Assembly: GCA_023485185.1 (NCBI GenBank)
Contig: JAMCZP010000011.1
Coordinates: 1-10,339 of the forward strand
Origin: Gammaproteobacteria bacterium
Lineage (GTDB): Bacteria; Pseudomonadota; Gammaproteobacteria; Pseudomonadales; Halomonadaceae
Direction of reading: 5' to 3'
DNA: 10,339 nucleotides
The notes beneath the pieces were generated by a model. It was not told the origin of the DNA. It saw only the letters and a program-made list of their open reading frames with translations, and did not search any database. Below are positions 1-6,405 of the stretch, in pieces; positions within the stretch are counted from its first letter, which is position 1; each line of letters opens with the position of its first letter. Both the position numbers and the translations under genes were made by a program.

Positions 1-697
1 CTGCGTCTACTGCAGCGCGGGAAGCACCAATCGCCGCGCCCAACTTGTCGGCAATGCCGTCGAGTAGCTTAAAGTTTTCACCGTTGCCCATGCCACGACC
101 ACCGGAGATCACCACCTTGGCGCCGTTCAGTTCGGGACGGTCCGATTTCGCCAACTCTTCTTTAACAAAGCTGGACTGGCTGTTTTCGGCAACAAAATCA
201 ACCGCTTCAATCGTGGCGCTGCCGTTTTCACCGACGGCGTCGAAGCCGGTGATACGCACGGTGATCACTTTCAGCACATCGTCGCTTTTGACGGTGGCGA
301 TGGCGTTACCGGCGTAAATCGGGCGCAGGAAGGTATCGGCACTCTCGACACCCAGCACATCCGACAGCTGGCTGACGTCTTTAAGTGCGGCCAAGCGCGG
401 TAGCACGTTTTTGCCGGTAGTGGAGGCGCTGGCGAGTACATGGGTGTAATCACCTGCCAGCTCGACCAGCAGTGCACCCATCGGCTCGGCGAGCTGGTGG
501 GCGTAGACAGCGTTATCTGCGACGCGCACTTTGCTCACGCCGTCGAGTTTGGCGGCGGCGTCGGCCGCGGCTTGAACACCTTCACCGGCAACGAGAACGT
601 CAATATCGCCGCCAATGGCTTTCGCGGCCGCCACGACATGGGCCGTTGCACCGGCCAGTTGGCCTTCGTGTAAATCGGCAAGTACCAGAATGCTCAT
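1..697 (-). CDS. etfA: Electron-transfer flavoprotein alpha subunit, partial (C-terminus beyond the window)
   Basis: EtfA pairs with EtfB to form the soluble FAD- and AMP-containing flavoprotein that takes electrons from acyl-CoA dehydrogenases and passes them to ETF-ubiquinone oxidoreductase. The visible 232 codons begin [12 protein letters not shown], the usual EtfA N-terminus. Near residues 195-210 comes the start of the FAD-binding domain (VVSGGRGMG), and the fragment ends in SRAAVDA, just inside that domain. Relative to the usual length of about 310 residues, roughly 75 are missing at the left edge. The start at 697 is fixed by an AAGGAG ribosome binding site about 8 nt upstream. The gene begins 42 nt after the etfB stop on the same strand, so the two are almost certainly co-transcribed. 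No frameshift is visible in the retained part. The family call is very secure. Confidence 0.96.
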   Translation of the reverse strand, partial: MSILVLADLHEGQLAGATAHVVAAAKAIGGDIDVLVAGEGVQAAADAAAKLDGVSKVRVADNAVYAHQLAEPMGALLVELAGDYTHVLASASTTGKNVLPRLAALKDVSQLSDVLGVESADTFLRPIYAGNAIATVKSDDVLKVITVRITGFDAVGENGSATIEAVDFVAENSQSSFVKEELAKSDRPELNGAKVVISGGRGMGNGENFKLLDGIADKLGAAIGASRAAVDA

Positions 698-739
698 GGA
701 ATCAGCTCCTTTCAAAGCGCTTGTAGCAAAGTACTTGTC

Positions 740-1489
740 TTAAAGAACTTTGGCTTCGTTTTTGAGTTTATCGATCAGCTCGTCTACCGAGGCGACTTTA
801 ATGCCGCCCTTGCGCTCGGCTGGGGATTCCACTTTGAGCAGGCTGACCTTGGAAGCGACGTCGATGCCATAATCGGCGGGGCTCTTCACATCTAGCGGCT
901 TTTTCTTGGCCTTCATGATATCGGGGAGCTTGGCGTAGCGCGGCTCATTCAAACGCAAATCGGTGGTCACAATCGCGGGCAGCGTCAGGGCGATGGTTTG
1001 TAGGCCGCCGTCGATTTCCCGGGTGACATTCACTTTGTCGCCGTCCACCGCCACTTCCGAAGCGAAGGTGCCTTGCGGAAGCCCCGTCAAGGCAGCGAGC
1101 ATTTGGCCAGTCTGGTTGTTGTCGGTGTCAATGGCCTGCTTGCCGAGAATGACCAGACCGGGCTGCTCTTCCTCAACCACTTTGGCCAACAGTTTGGCGA
1201 CAGCGAGGGATTCGGCACGTTCGTCGGTTTCGATATGAAGGGCGCGGTCGGCGCCCAGCGCCAGCGCGGTGCGCAGCTGCTCTTGGGCGGCTTTGGGGCC
1301 AATTGAAACGGCGACCACTTCGGTGGCCACGCCTTTCTCTTTCAGGCGCACCGCTTCTTCCACGGCAATTTCGCAGAAGGGGTTCATGGCCATTTTGACG
1401 TTGGTCAGATCGACGTCAGAGTGGTCCGCTTTAACACGGATTTTGACGTTGTAGTCGATGACGCGTTTCACCGCGACGAGGATTTTCAT
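740..1489 (-). CDS. etfB: Electron-transfer flavoprotein beta subunit
   Basis: EtfB binds AMP structurally and carries the recognition loop that docks ETF to its partner dehydrogenases. The protein is 249 residues, the usual bacterial length, and starts [20 protein letters not shown]. The family signature lies at about residues 113-143 ([15 protein letters not shown], then [11 protein letters not shown]), and the recognition-loop region [18 protein letters not shown] at about 180-197. The start at 1489 is preferred because it gives the conserved MKILV N-terminus and has a GGAG 8 nt upstream. The reading frame extends ten codons further to a TTG at 1519, but that would add a non-conserved tail over the ribosome binding site. 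It is the first gene of an etfBA unit with its own promoter, immediately downstream of the acyl-CoA dehydrogenase operon on the same strand. That position fits a role as electron acceptor for that enzyme. Confidence 0.97.
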   Translation of the reverse strand: MKILVAVKRVIDYNVKIRVKADHSDVDLTNVKMAMNPFCEIAVEEAVRLKEKGVATEVVAVSIGPKAAQEQLRTALALGADRALHIETDERAESLAVAKLLAKVVEEEQPGLVILGKQAIDTDNNQTGQMLAALTGLPQGTFASEVAVDGDKVNVTREIDGGLQTIALTLPAIVTTDLRLNEPRYAKLPDIMKAKKKPLDVKSPADYGIDVASKVSLLKVESPAERKGGIKVASVDELIDKLKNEAKVL

Positions 1490-1497
1490 AAGGCGTG

Positions 1498-1501
1498 CTC
1501 C
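1498..1501 (-). promoter_or_regulatory. Ribosome binding site deciding the etfB start
   Basis: The minus strand reads GGAG with 8 nt before the ATG at 1489. This spacing supports the 1489 start over the longer TTG start at 1519, which would place the Shine-Dalgarno inside the coding region. Confidence 0.75.
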
Positions 1502-1546
1502 AATTGCGTAACTAGCCAACTCTCTATTCTATTGGATAAATCGCTA

Positions 1547-1576
1547 TTTTGTTTCGCATAGCAAAATATTATTTCA
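1547..1576 (-). promoter_or_regulatory. Candidate operator in the etfBA leader, shared with the divergent promoter
   Basis: Read on the minus strand, this 30-nt block contains the near-palindrome TTTTGCTATGCGAAA (1566-1552; six-base arms with one T/G mismatch around a central TAT). It matches the block at 6339-6368 at 23 of 30 positions. In both places the block begins 13 nt downstream of the proposed -10 box. A site just past the transcription start is typical of a repressor operator. The cognate regulator is not identifiable from the sequence. Confidence 0.5.
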
Positions 1577-1589
1577 CTTTATAAGAAAC

Positions 1590-1618
1590 ACAATAGAAAA
1601 ATGCCCGCTAAAGGTCAA
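1590..1618 (-). promoter_or_regulatory. Predicted sigma70-type promoter of etfBA
   Basis: On the minus strand a -35 box TTGACC (1618-1613) is followed by a 17-nt spacer and a -10 box TATTGT (1595-1590). The boxes match the consensus at 5 of 6 and 4 of 6 positions, with ideal spacing, in an AT-rich stretch. Transcription would start near 1583, giving a leader of roughly 90 nt before the etfB ATG. The -35 lies only about 25 nt past the stop of the upstream membrane-protein gene. I see no terminator between them, so read-through from that operon is also possible. Confidence 0.6.
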
Positions 1619-1642
1619 GCGCTTACTCTATCTCGCGAGGTC

Positions 1643-3031
1643 TTAAAAAGGCGACCAAACAAACCACGCTGCCAGTAGCGGAATCGAAGCTAACAAGAAC
1701 CGACCGTTCCAGCGGTAGCCAATGCGCGTGGCGGATACGCCGGTAAAACGGGACAAAATCAGCATTGATGCCGTCATCGGTGATGACATCAGCGCCAGCG
1801 CCCAACCGACCATAAGCGACGAGCCAATGAGGGGTGGCGTTAGCCCCTCAATGGCTAACTGCGGCAGTAGGCCGACTAGCAGGGTTACCGTCACAATAGG
1901 ATTAACGCCTACTTGGGCCAGACCCACCACCATCAGCATGGCCAGCACGGCATTAAAGGCGCCCCATTGGTTTAACACGGTGAGTAGCGGCGCCAACTGC
2001 TGGGTGTCTACCAGACCAACGCATAAGTGCCCCAAATAGCCCGCCGCTCCTAACACTACAATCTCATTGGCACTGGGCGACAGCAGCCACGGCAACTGAC
2101 GATGTACCGTGCTAACCGCTGCGGGTAAACCCGCATAGCCAAGCCTGCGCCGTTGCCAGGCCAACCAAACCAACGCCCCAGTGGGTGCACCGAACAGCGC
2201 GGCAATAGGTAAGCGCAGTTCCAATAGCCAAGCAATGCTAAACACCAGCGCCACAATTCCCATTAACAGAACGCTAAACTGGGCCAAAGGACGTAATGAG
2301 GGTGTCATTGGCTGGGATTTATTGGTAGGGGGATGTGGCCCGGTGAGAAAATCAATGGCCCAACCTGCTAGAAAAATAAGTGCTGCTGCACCCAAAATAT
2401 ACGGCGCAAGCTGTAGCCAGGTGACCTGAGGAAGGCTCGAAAGCACCACTGCCACCCCAATGCCCATGGGGGAAATCAGCGGTGCCAGAGAAAACCCGCG
2501 CAGCAGCGCCAGCATCATGCGTCGCTGGCGAGCCTCTCGCACCCAAACGCGCCCTTGAGCGGCACCTAACGTATTGCTCTTTTCAATCATGGCGGCAAAC
2601 AGGTTTAGCACGCCAATATTGAGAATGATGCCAAACAGCGCCGAGCCTAACGATAAAATTGGATAACGACGGCTGGGGGGTTGAAGCAGCATGCTTTTGC
2701 CGCAGCGGCGCACTAAACGTGAGCGATAGGCAGGTAAGCGCAGCATACTTAGCGCGACCACAAAGGTGGCAAAAAACGCAAAACGGCCGCTGGCGTCAAA
2801 CAGCAACTGGCCAGGGTTAGGCGAACGCCAAAGCGCTAGCAGCGACAGTAAAGCGGCTACTAGCAATAACCCTTTAGCCATCCGCGTTAGCTGGCCCGCC
2901 AGCGTTGATAAATAGAGCAGCAGCGCCGTAATGCCGACCGCCTGCCAAAACAGACTACCAACCACCAGATGAAACAGCGTTGCCAGGGTGACCAGTAGTA
3001 ACAAAGAGACCCGCAGGCGGGCTGGGTTCAC
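1643..3031 (-). CDS. Polytopic inner-membrane protein, candidate organic-acid transporter
   Basis: I do not recognise a named family for this 462-residue protein. It is strongly hydrophobic with about 12 to 14 potential membrane segments, for example near residues 8-24, 26-48, 53-69, 82-98, 123-147, 183-200, 207-226, 248-270, 272-292, 345-370, 375-392, 397-420 and 444-460. Basic loops (RLVRRCGK at 105-112, REARQRR at 165-171) fit the cytoplasmic side. Two short related segments, PLISPMGIGV at 184-193 and ALMSSPMTAS at 413-422, each place an S-P-M inside a helix, one in each half. This recalls the duplicated broken-helix hairpins of ion-transporter superfamily carriers, which is inference. The start is GTG at 3031, overlapping the thioesterase stop as GTGA, with a GGGAG 8 nt upstream inside the thioesterase gene. 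Its position as the last gene of an acyl-CoA operon suggests uptake or export of the pathway's acid. Confidence 0.8.
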   Translation of the reverse strand: MNPARLRVSLLLLVTLATLFHLVVGSLFWQAVGITALLLYLSTLAGQLTRMAKGLLLVAALLSLLALWRSPNPGQLLFDASGRFAFFATFVVALSMLRLPAYRSRLVRRCGKSMLLQPPSRRYPILSLGSALFGIILNIGVLNLFAAMIEKSNTLGAAQGRVWVREARQRRMMLALLRGFSLAPLISPMGIGVAVVLSSLPQVTWLQLAPYILGAAALIFLAGWAIDFLTGPHPPTNKSQPMTPSLRPLAQFSVLLMGIVALVFSIAWLLELRLPIAALFGAPTGALVWLAWQRRRLGYAGLPAAVSTVHRQLPWLLSPSANEIVVLGAAGYLGHLCVGLVDTQQLAPLLTVLNQWGAFNAVLAMLMVVGLAQVGVNPIVTVTLLVGLLPQLAIEGLTPPLIGSSLMVGWALALMSSPMTASMLILSRFTGVSATRIGYRWNGRFLLASIPLLAAWFVWSPF

Positions 3032-3483
3032 TCAGCGGACTCCCTGGGTTTGTTTTCCGGAAATCCCTCAGCCGACTCACTACCACTGCGACGGCGAAAT
3101 GATCCCTCACCCATCGCGACCAAGTTGCCCTTTTCATCGACAATCTCGCCGCTGGTCATATAGGTTTTCTGCCCGCCCCCGCGCAGTTTACCCGTTGCCC
3201 GCAGCACGCCTTGCCGGGCAGGCCCCACAAAGGTAGTGGTTAATGAGAGCGTCATCCCCCGGCGAATATTGCCGGGCACATCACAGTGCAAGCCCGCCAA
3301 GCTCAAGGCGCTATCCAACATCGACGCCAATACGCCGCCGTGAACATTGCCACTGCGGTTAAGGTGCTTTGGCTCAATGATGAGTTCAACCACGGCGCGG
3401 TCTTGCTGCCACTCAACCACGTGCATACCCAGCAGCTCGTGATAGCCCATAAGCGCTTGTTGAGACGTCTCCGATTGACTCAT
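3028..3483 (-). CDS. PaaI-type hotdog-fold acyl-CoA thioesterase
   Basis: This predicted cytoplasmic enzyme would hydrolyse an acyl-CoA to the free acid and CoA. The 151-residue protein has the PaaI-family hotdog signature: N46, then H48-G49-G50 and an acidic D57 in the segment NVHGGVLASMLDSA, the region that forms the thioesterase active site in this family. The central strands (MTLSLTTTFVGPARQG) and the late GKLRGGGQKTYMTSGEI segment also fit the fold. Residues from about 133 form a charged, low-complexity tail beyond the fold; its coding region also carries the ribosome binding site of the membrane-protein gene. The start overlaps the ligase stop as ATGA and the stop overlaps the next start as GTGA, so it is probably translationally coupled on both sides. 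Sitting next to a CoA ligase it may rescue CoA from dead-end acyl-CoAs. Its substrate cannot be read from the sequence. Confidence 0.88.
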   Translation of the reverse strand: MSQSETSQQALMGYHELLGMHVVEWQQDRAVVELIIEPKHLNRSGNVHGGVLASMLDSALSLAGLHCDVPGNIRRGMTLSLTTTFVGPARQGVLRATGKLRGGGQKTYMTSGEIVDEKGNLVAMGEGSFRRRSGSESAEGFPENKPRESAE

Positions 3484-5081
3484 GAAGCGCTCTCCTGCTG
3501 CGCCAAATCCCGCAGCCGCCCTTTTAGTATTTTACCGCTGGCGGTGGATGGTAACGTGTCCATTAATACGATTTGGGTGGGCCGTTTATAGGGCGCAAGC
3601 CGCTCGGCGATAAACGCCTTAAGCTCCGCCATATCAACCTCAACGCCAGGCTCGCACTGCACAAACGCCACCACTTCTTCATTCCCAGCGATTTGACGAC
3701 CCACCACGGCGGTTAGCGTAACGGCAGGATGTTCATTAATCACCGCTTCCACATCCGGCGGATAGATATTGAATCCTGAGCGGATAATTAGCTCTTTGCT
3801 GCGTCCGACGATATAAAGCTGATCATCGTGATCGAGTTTGGCGATATCACCAGTATTAAGCCAGCCGTCTTCAGTTAGGGTGGCGCGGGTAGCTTCCGGC
3901 TGACGGAAGTAGCCTTTCATAATATTAGGCCCCCGCACCCATAGCTCACCCACTTCGTCACCAGGCTGCTCGGAAGTGCCGCTGTCACTAAGGGGCTCCA
4001 GGCGATACTCCAGCAGAGGTAACACGCGACCCACGGTATTGCTGGCGTGGCGGTCCTCGATACGCGTTTGGCTGATGGTAGGGCTAGCTTCGGTTAAGCC
4101 GTAGCCGTTATGCAGCGTCAGCCCAAAGACCGCTTCCACTCGAACCTTGGTATCGCTATCTAGCGGTGAACCACCTGCTGAAATGTAAATCAGCTCAGGC
4201 GCTTCTAACGGCAGCTGTTCGCGCTTTAAAAATTCCAACGCCCGGGCATACATCGCGGGCACACCCTGGAGGACGGTAATTCGCTCTTGCATGAGCGTTG
4301 CCAGCAGTTGGGCGGCATCAAAACGCGGCACGGTATATAGGCAGGCACCGTTATACAGCGATCCCATACAGACAGATGAAAGGCCAAACACGTGGGACAT
4401 TGGCAGTACGCCATACACCCGCTGCCCTTCACTCAAGTGGCGCATGCCACCTGAAATCGACGCGATATAAAGAATCCCACGGTGGGTCAGCATTACCCCT
4501 TTCGGCGTGCCGGTAGTGCCAGAGGTGTAGATCATCGCCGCGACCTGTTCGGCACCGCTTGCGCATACTGGCTCGGGTTCACTCTCAAACAGTGGTGAAA
4601 TCGCCAGCCCGCCCAACTGAGGATGCTGGTAGCGGTCAGCGGCATTACGCTCGGCGTGCTGGCATGCCTCTGGCGAGGCATCGCAGGTATAGAACACGCG
4701 CCTGGGCAGGCAATTGCCCTGAATCAGGTCAACTTCCTGTGCGGAAAGGCGAGAATTAACAATCGCCACCCATACATCCATTTCACTGGCAGCAAGCAGA
4801 AGCACAACCAGGGCACGACAGTTTTCACTCACCGTCATAATGCGATCGCCAGGGCGTATGCCCATTGCGCTTAACCACTCACAGGCAGCGTCTATTTCCC
4901 GGCCAAGCTCTGCATAGCTCCAGCGAACGTTGCCATCCACAATGGCGGGCTGTTCAGCCAGGCGTTTGGCGTTCTCAAGCACGCGGGTGCTGAGCCGATC
5001 AGGAAGTTCAGCCACCAGTTCGCTGGCAAGGCGACCAAAAATATTTTCGTCCGGTGCTTGGTAGGGAACCGACAAAGCCAT
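3480..5081 (-). CDS. AMP-forming acyl-CoA ligase (class I adenylate-forming enzyme)
   Basis: The enzyme would activate a carboxylic acid with ATP to an acyl-adenylate and then to an acyl-CoA. The 533-residue protein carries the full set of adenylation motifs: the phosphate-binding loop YTSGTTGTPKGV at 185-196, GYGLTEASP at 326-334, the TGD of motif A7 at 410-412, the hinge GRSKELIIRSGFNIYP at 426-441, and PSTASGKILKGRL at 511-523. The last contains K517, the catalytic lysine of the mobile C-terminal domain. No transmembrane segment or signal peptide is evident. The start at 5081 overlaps the dehydrogenase stop by one base (TAATG), and its stop overlaps the thioesterase start (ATGA). The acid substrate is not determined by these motifs. 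The operon context suggests the acid that feeds the neighbouring dehydrogenase, which may be medium-chain, branched, aromatic or dicarboxylic. Confidence 0.93.
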   Translation of the reverse strand: MALSVPYQAPDENIFGRLASELVAELPDRLSTRVLENAKRLAEQPAIVDGNVRWSYAELGREIDAACEWLSAMGIRPGDRIMTVSENCRALVVLLLAASEMDVWVAIVNSRLSAQEVDLIQGNCLPRRVFYTCDASPEACQHAERNAADRYQHPQLGGLAISPLFESEPEPVCASGAEQVAAMIYTSGTTGTPKGVMLTHRGILYIASISGGMRHLSEGQRVYGVLPMSHVFGLSSVCMGSLYNGACLYTVPRFDAAQLLATLMQERITVLQGVPAMYARALEFLKREQLPLEAPELIYISAGGSPLDSDTKVRVEAVFGLTLHNGYGLTEASPTISQTRIEDRHASNTVGRVLPLLEYRLEPLSDSGTSEQPGDEVGELWVRGPNIMKGYFRQPEATRATLTEDGWLNTGDIAKLDHDDQLYIVGRSKELIIRSGFNIYPPDVEAVINEHPAVTLTAVVGRQIAGNEEVVAFVQCEPGVEVDMAELKAFIAERLAPYKRPTQIVLMDTLPSTASGKILKGRLRDLAQQESAS

Positions 5082-6232
5082 TAGGACGCCTCCCGCACCA
5101 TATTCCGCGCGATGACGATCTGCTGAATTTGCGTCGTGCCTTCGTAAATACGAAATAGCCGCACATCACGATAAAAACGTTCAACCGCGTACTCAGACAT
5201 ATAACCCGCGCCACCATGCACCTGTACTGCACGGTCAGCCACACGGCCAACCATTTCAGCGCAGAACAGTTTGCAGCAAGAAGCCAGCGTTGAGACGTTT
5301 TCACCATCATCTTTGCGTCGTGCGGCATCCATTACCATAGTTTTGCCTGCATAAGCTTCGGTTTTACTATCTGCAAGCATCGCTTGAATCAACTGGTGCT
5401 CGGCAAGCGCGGCACCAAACTGCTTACGCTCCATGGTGTAGCGCAATGACTCTTCGACCAAGCGCTCGGCCACGCCGACGCACACCGCTGAGATATGCAG
5501 CCGCCCGCGATCGAGTACCTTCATAGCGGTTTTAAAGCCTTGGCCCTCTTTTCCGCCAATGATGTTTTCGGCGGGCACTCGGCAGTTATCGAAAATAATA
5601 TCGCAGGTGTGAGCGCCCTTCTGGCCCATCTTGTTATCCGCAGGGCCACGGATTAACCCTGGAGTATCGCCTTCCACAATAAAGGCTGAGATGCCGCCAG
5701 CGCCTTTATTGCTAGGATCAGTGCGGGCCATTACGGTGTACAGATCAGCCTCGGGCCCGTTGGTGATATAGCGTTTGGTTCCGTTCAAAATATAGTGGTC
5801 GCCATCGCGCACGGCGGTCGTCCGCAGGCTGGCAGCGTCGGAGCCTGAATCCGGTTCGGTCAGGCAGAACGAGCTAAGAATCTCACCAGTGGCCAAACGC
5901 GGCACATACTTGGCTTTCTGCTCGTCGGTGCCATCAATCAAAATGCCCTGGGCACCAATGCCATTGTTAGTACCAAACACCGACCGAAAGGCGGGCGACG
6001 TTTTGCCGATTTCCATTGCCACCAGCGCTTCTTCTTCCATGGTTAACCCAAGGCCGCCGTACTCTTCCGGGATCGATAGCCCGAACAGCCCCATCTCTTT
6101 CATTTCCGCGAGAATTTCCGGTGGCACTGCATCTTCTTCTGCCAAGCGCGCCTCATTAGGAATTAAGCGCTCACGGACAAAACGAGCAATAGTATCGACA
6201 AGCTGGTTAATTAATTCGGGATCGCGAATCAT
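5081..6232 (-). CDS. Acyl-CoA dehydrogenase, FAD-dependent
   Basis: This flavoprotein would oxidise an acyl-CoA to the trans-2,3-enoyl-CoA and hand electrons to ETF, whose genes lie just downstream on the same strand. The 383-residue length is standard for the short-chain-type family. Visible motifs are CLTEPDSGSDA at 123-133 (flavin/substrate signature), WLDRGR-like VLDRGRLHISAV at 239-250, ERKQFG at 268-273, and the C-terminal QVHGGAGYMSEYAVER at 337-352. These are followed by RIYEGTTQIQ at 361-370, which places the likely catalytic base at E364. The start at 6232 has an AGGAG 5 nt upstream. It is the first gene of the four-gene operon and faces the 3-hydroxyacyl-CoA dehydrogenase across a 173-nt divergent region. 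The acyl chain specificity cannot be assigned; butyryl-, isovaleryl-, glutaryl- or adipyl-type substrates remain possible. Confidence 0.95.
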   Translation of the reverse strand: MIRDPELINQLVDTIARFVRERLIPNEARLAEEDAVPPEILAEMKEMGLFGLSIPEEYGGLGLTMEEEALVAMEIGKTSPAFRSVFGTNNGIGAQGILIDGTDEQKAKYVPRLATGEILSSFCLTEPDSGSDAASLRTTAVRDGDHYILNGTKRYITNGPEADLYTVMARTDPSNKGAGGISAFIVEGDTPGLIRGPADNKMGQKGAHTCDIIFDNCRVPAENIIGGKEGQGFKTAMKVLDRGRLHISAVCVGVAERLVEESLRYTMERKQFGAALAEHQLIQAMLADSKTEAYAGKTMVMDAARRKDDGENVSTLASCCKLFCAEMVGRVADRAVQVHGGAGYMSEYAVERFYRDVRLFRIYEGTTQIQQIVIARNMVREAS

Positions 6233-6296
6233 GACGGCTCCTGGGGCAACGTATTTTTTATCGTTAGAGAGTGTTGTTAATTAGCGTCTGCATTTC

Positions 6297-6325
6297 TTGT
6301 CAGGCACTTTTGCATAGCCTAGGAT
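6297..6325 (+). promoter_or_regulatory. Predicted promoter of the hydroxyacyl-CoA dehydrogenase-thiolase unit
   Basis: A -35 box TTGTCA (6297-6302) is followed by a 17-nt spacer and TAGGAT (6320-6325). The -35 matches consensus at 5 of 6 and the -10 at 4 of 6 positions. Transcription would start near 6332, leaving a leader of about 74 nt that contains the candidate operator at 6339-6368 and the AGAGGA ribosome binding site 8 nt before the ATG at 6406. Confidence 0.5.
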
Positions 6326-6343
6326 GGCAGTCAATAATTGAAA
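6316..6343 (-). promoter_or_regulatory. Possible promoter of the acyl-CoA dehydrogenase operon
   Basis: The minus strand shows TTTCAA (6343-6338), a 16-nt spacer and TAGGCT (6321-6316). The match to consensus is modest. The -10 would overlap the plus-strand -10 through the palindrome CCTAGG at 6318-6323, so the two divergent promoters would compete. Other weak pairs exist further toward the gene, so this is only a candidate. Confidence 0.3.
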
Positions 6344-6368
6344 CACTATTTTGCAATGCAGAATCAAA
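6339..6368 (+). promoter_or_regulatory. Candidate operator in the divergent region, matching the etfBA leader element
   Basis: The block contains the 17-bp near-palindrome ATTTTGCAATGCAGAAT at 6348-6364, with seven of eight arm pairs complementary around a central A. It matches the etfBA leader block at 23 of 30 positions and begins 13 nt after the -10, exactly as there. It also abuts the -35 of the possible minus-strand promoter, so one bound protein could affect both directions. Confidence 0.5.
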
Positions 6369-6405
6369 CGTACAAAAGAACCCATTTGCAGAGAGGATTT
6401 AGCGC

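Noticed and set aside
1490..1519. A ten-codon N-terminal extension of EtfB starting at a TTG
   Set aside because: The conserved EtfB N-terminus MKILVAVKR begins at 1489, which also has a well-placed GGAG. The extension is not conserved as far as I know the family.
1632..1639. Perfect palindrome CTCGCGAG between the membrane-protein gene and the etf promoter
   Set aside because: Eight bases with no spacer and no T-run. It cannot form a stable terminator and could arise by chance.
5889..6284. A 131-codon plus-strand frame reaching into the divergent intergenic region
   Set aside because: Most of it is antisense to the 5' end of the acyl-CoA dehydrogenase gene, composition is low-quality, and the end simply runs into the promoter region.
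6340..6354. GAAAC followed by TTTTGC, considered as a PsrA-type fatty-acid regulator box
   Set aside because: The second half does not match the expected GTTTC/G pattern, and the better symmetry is centred on 6356 instead.
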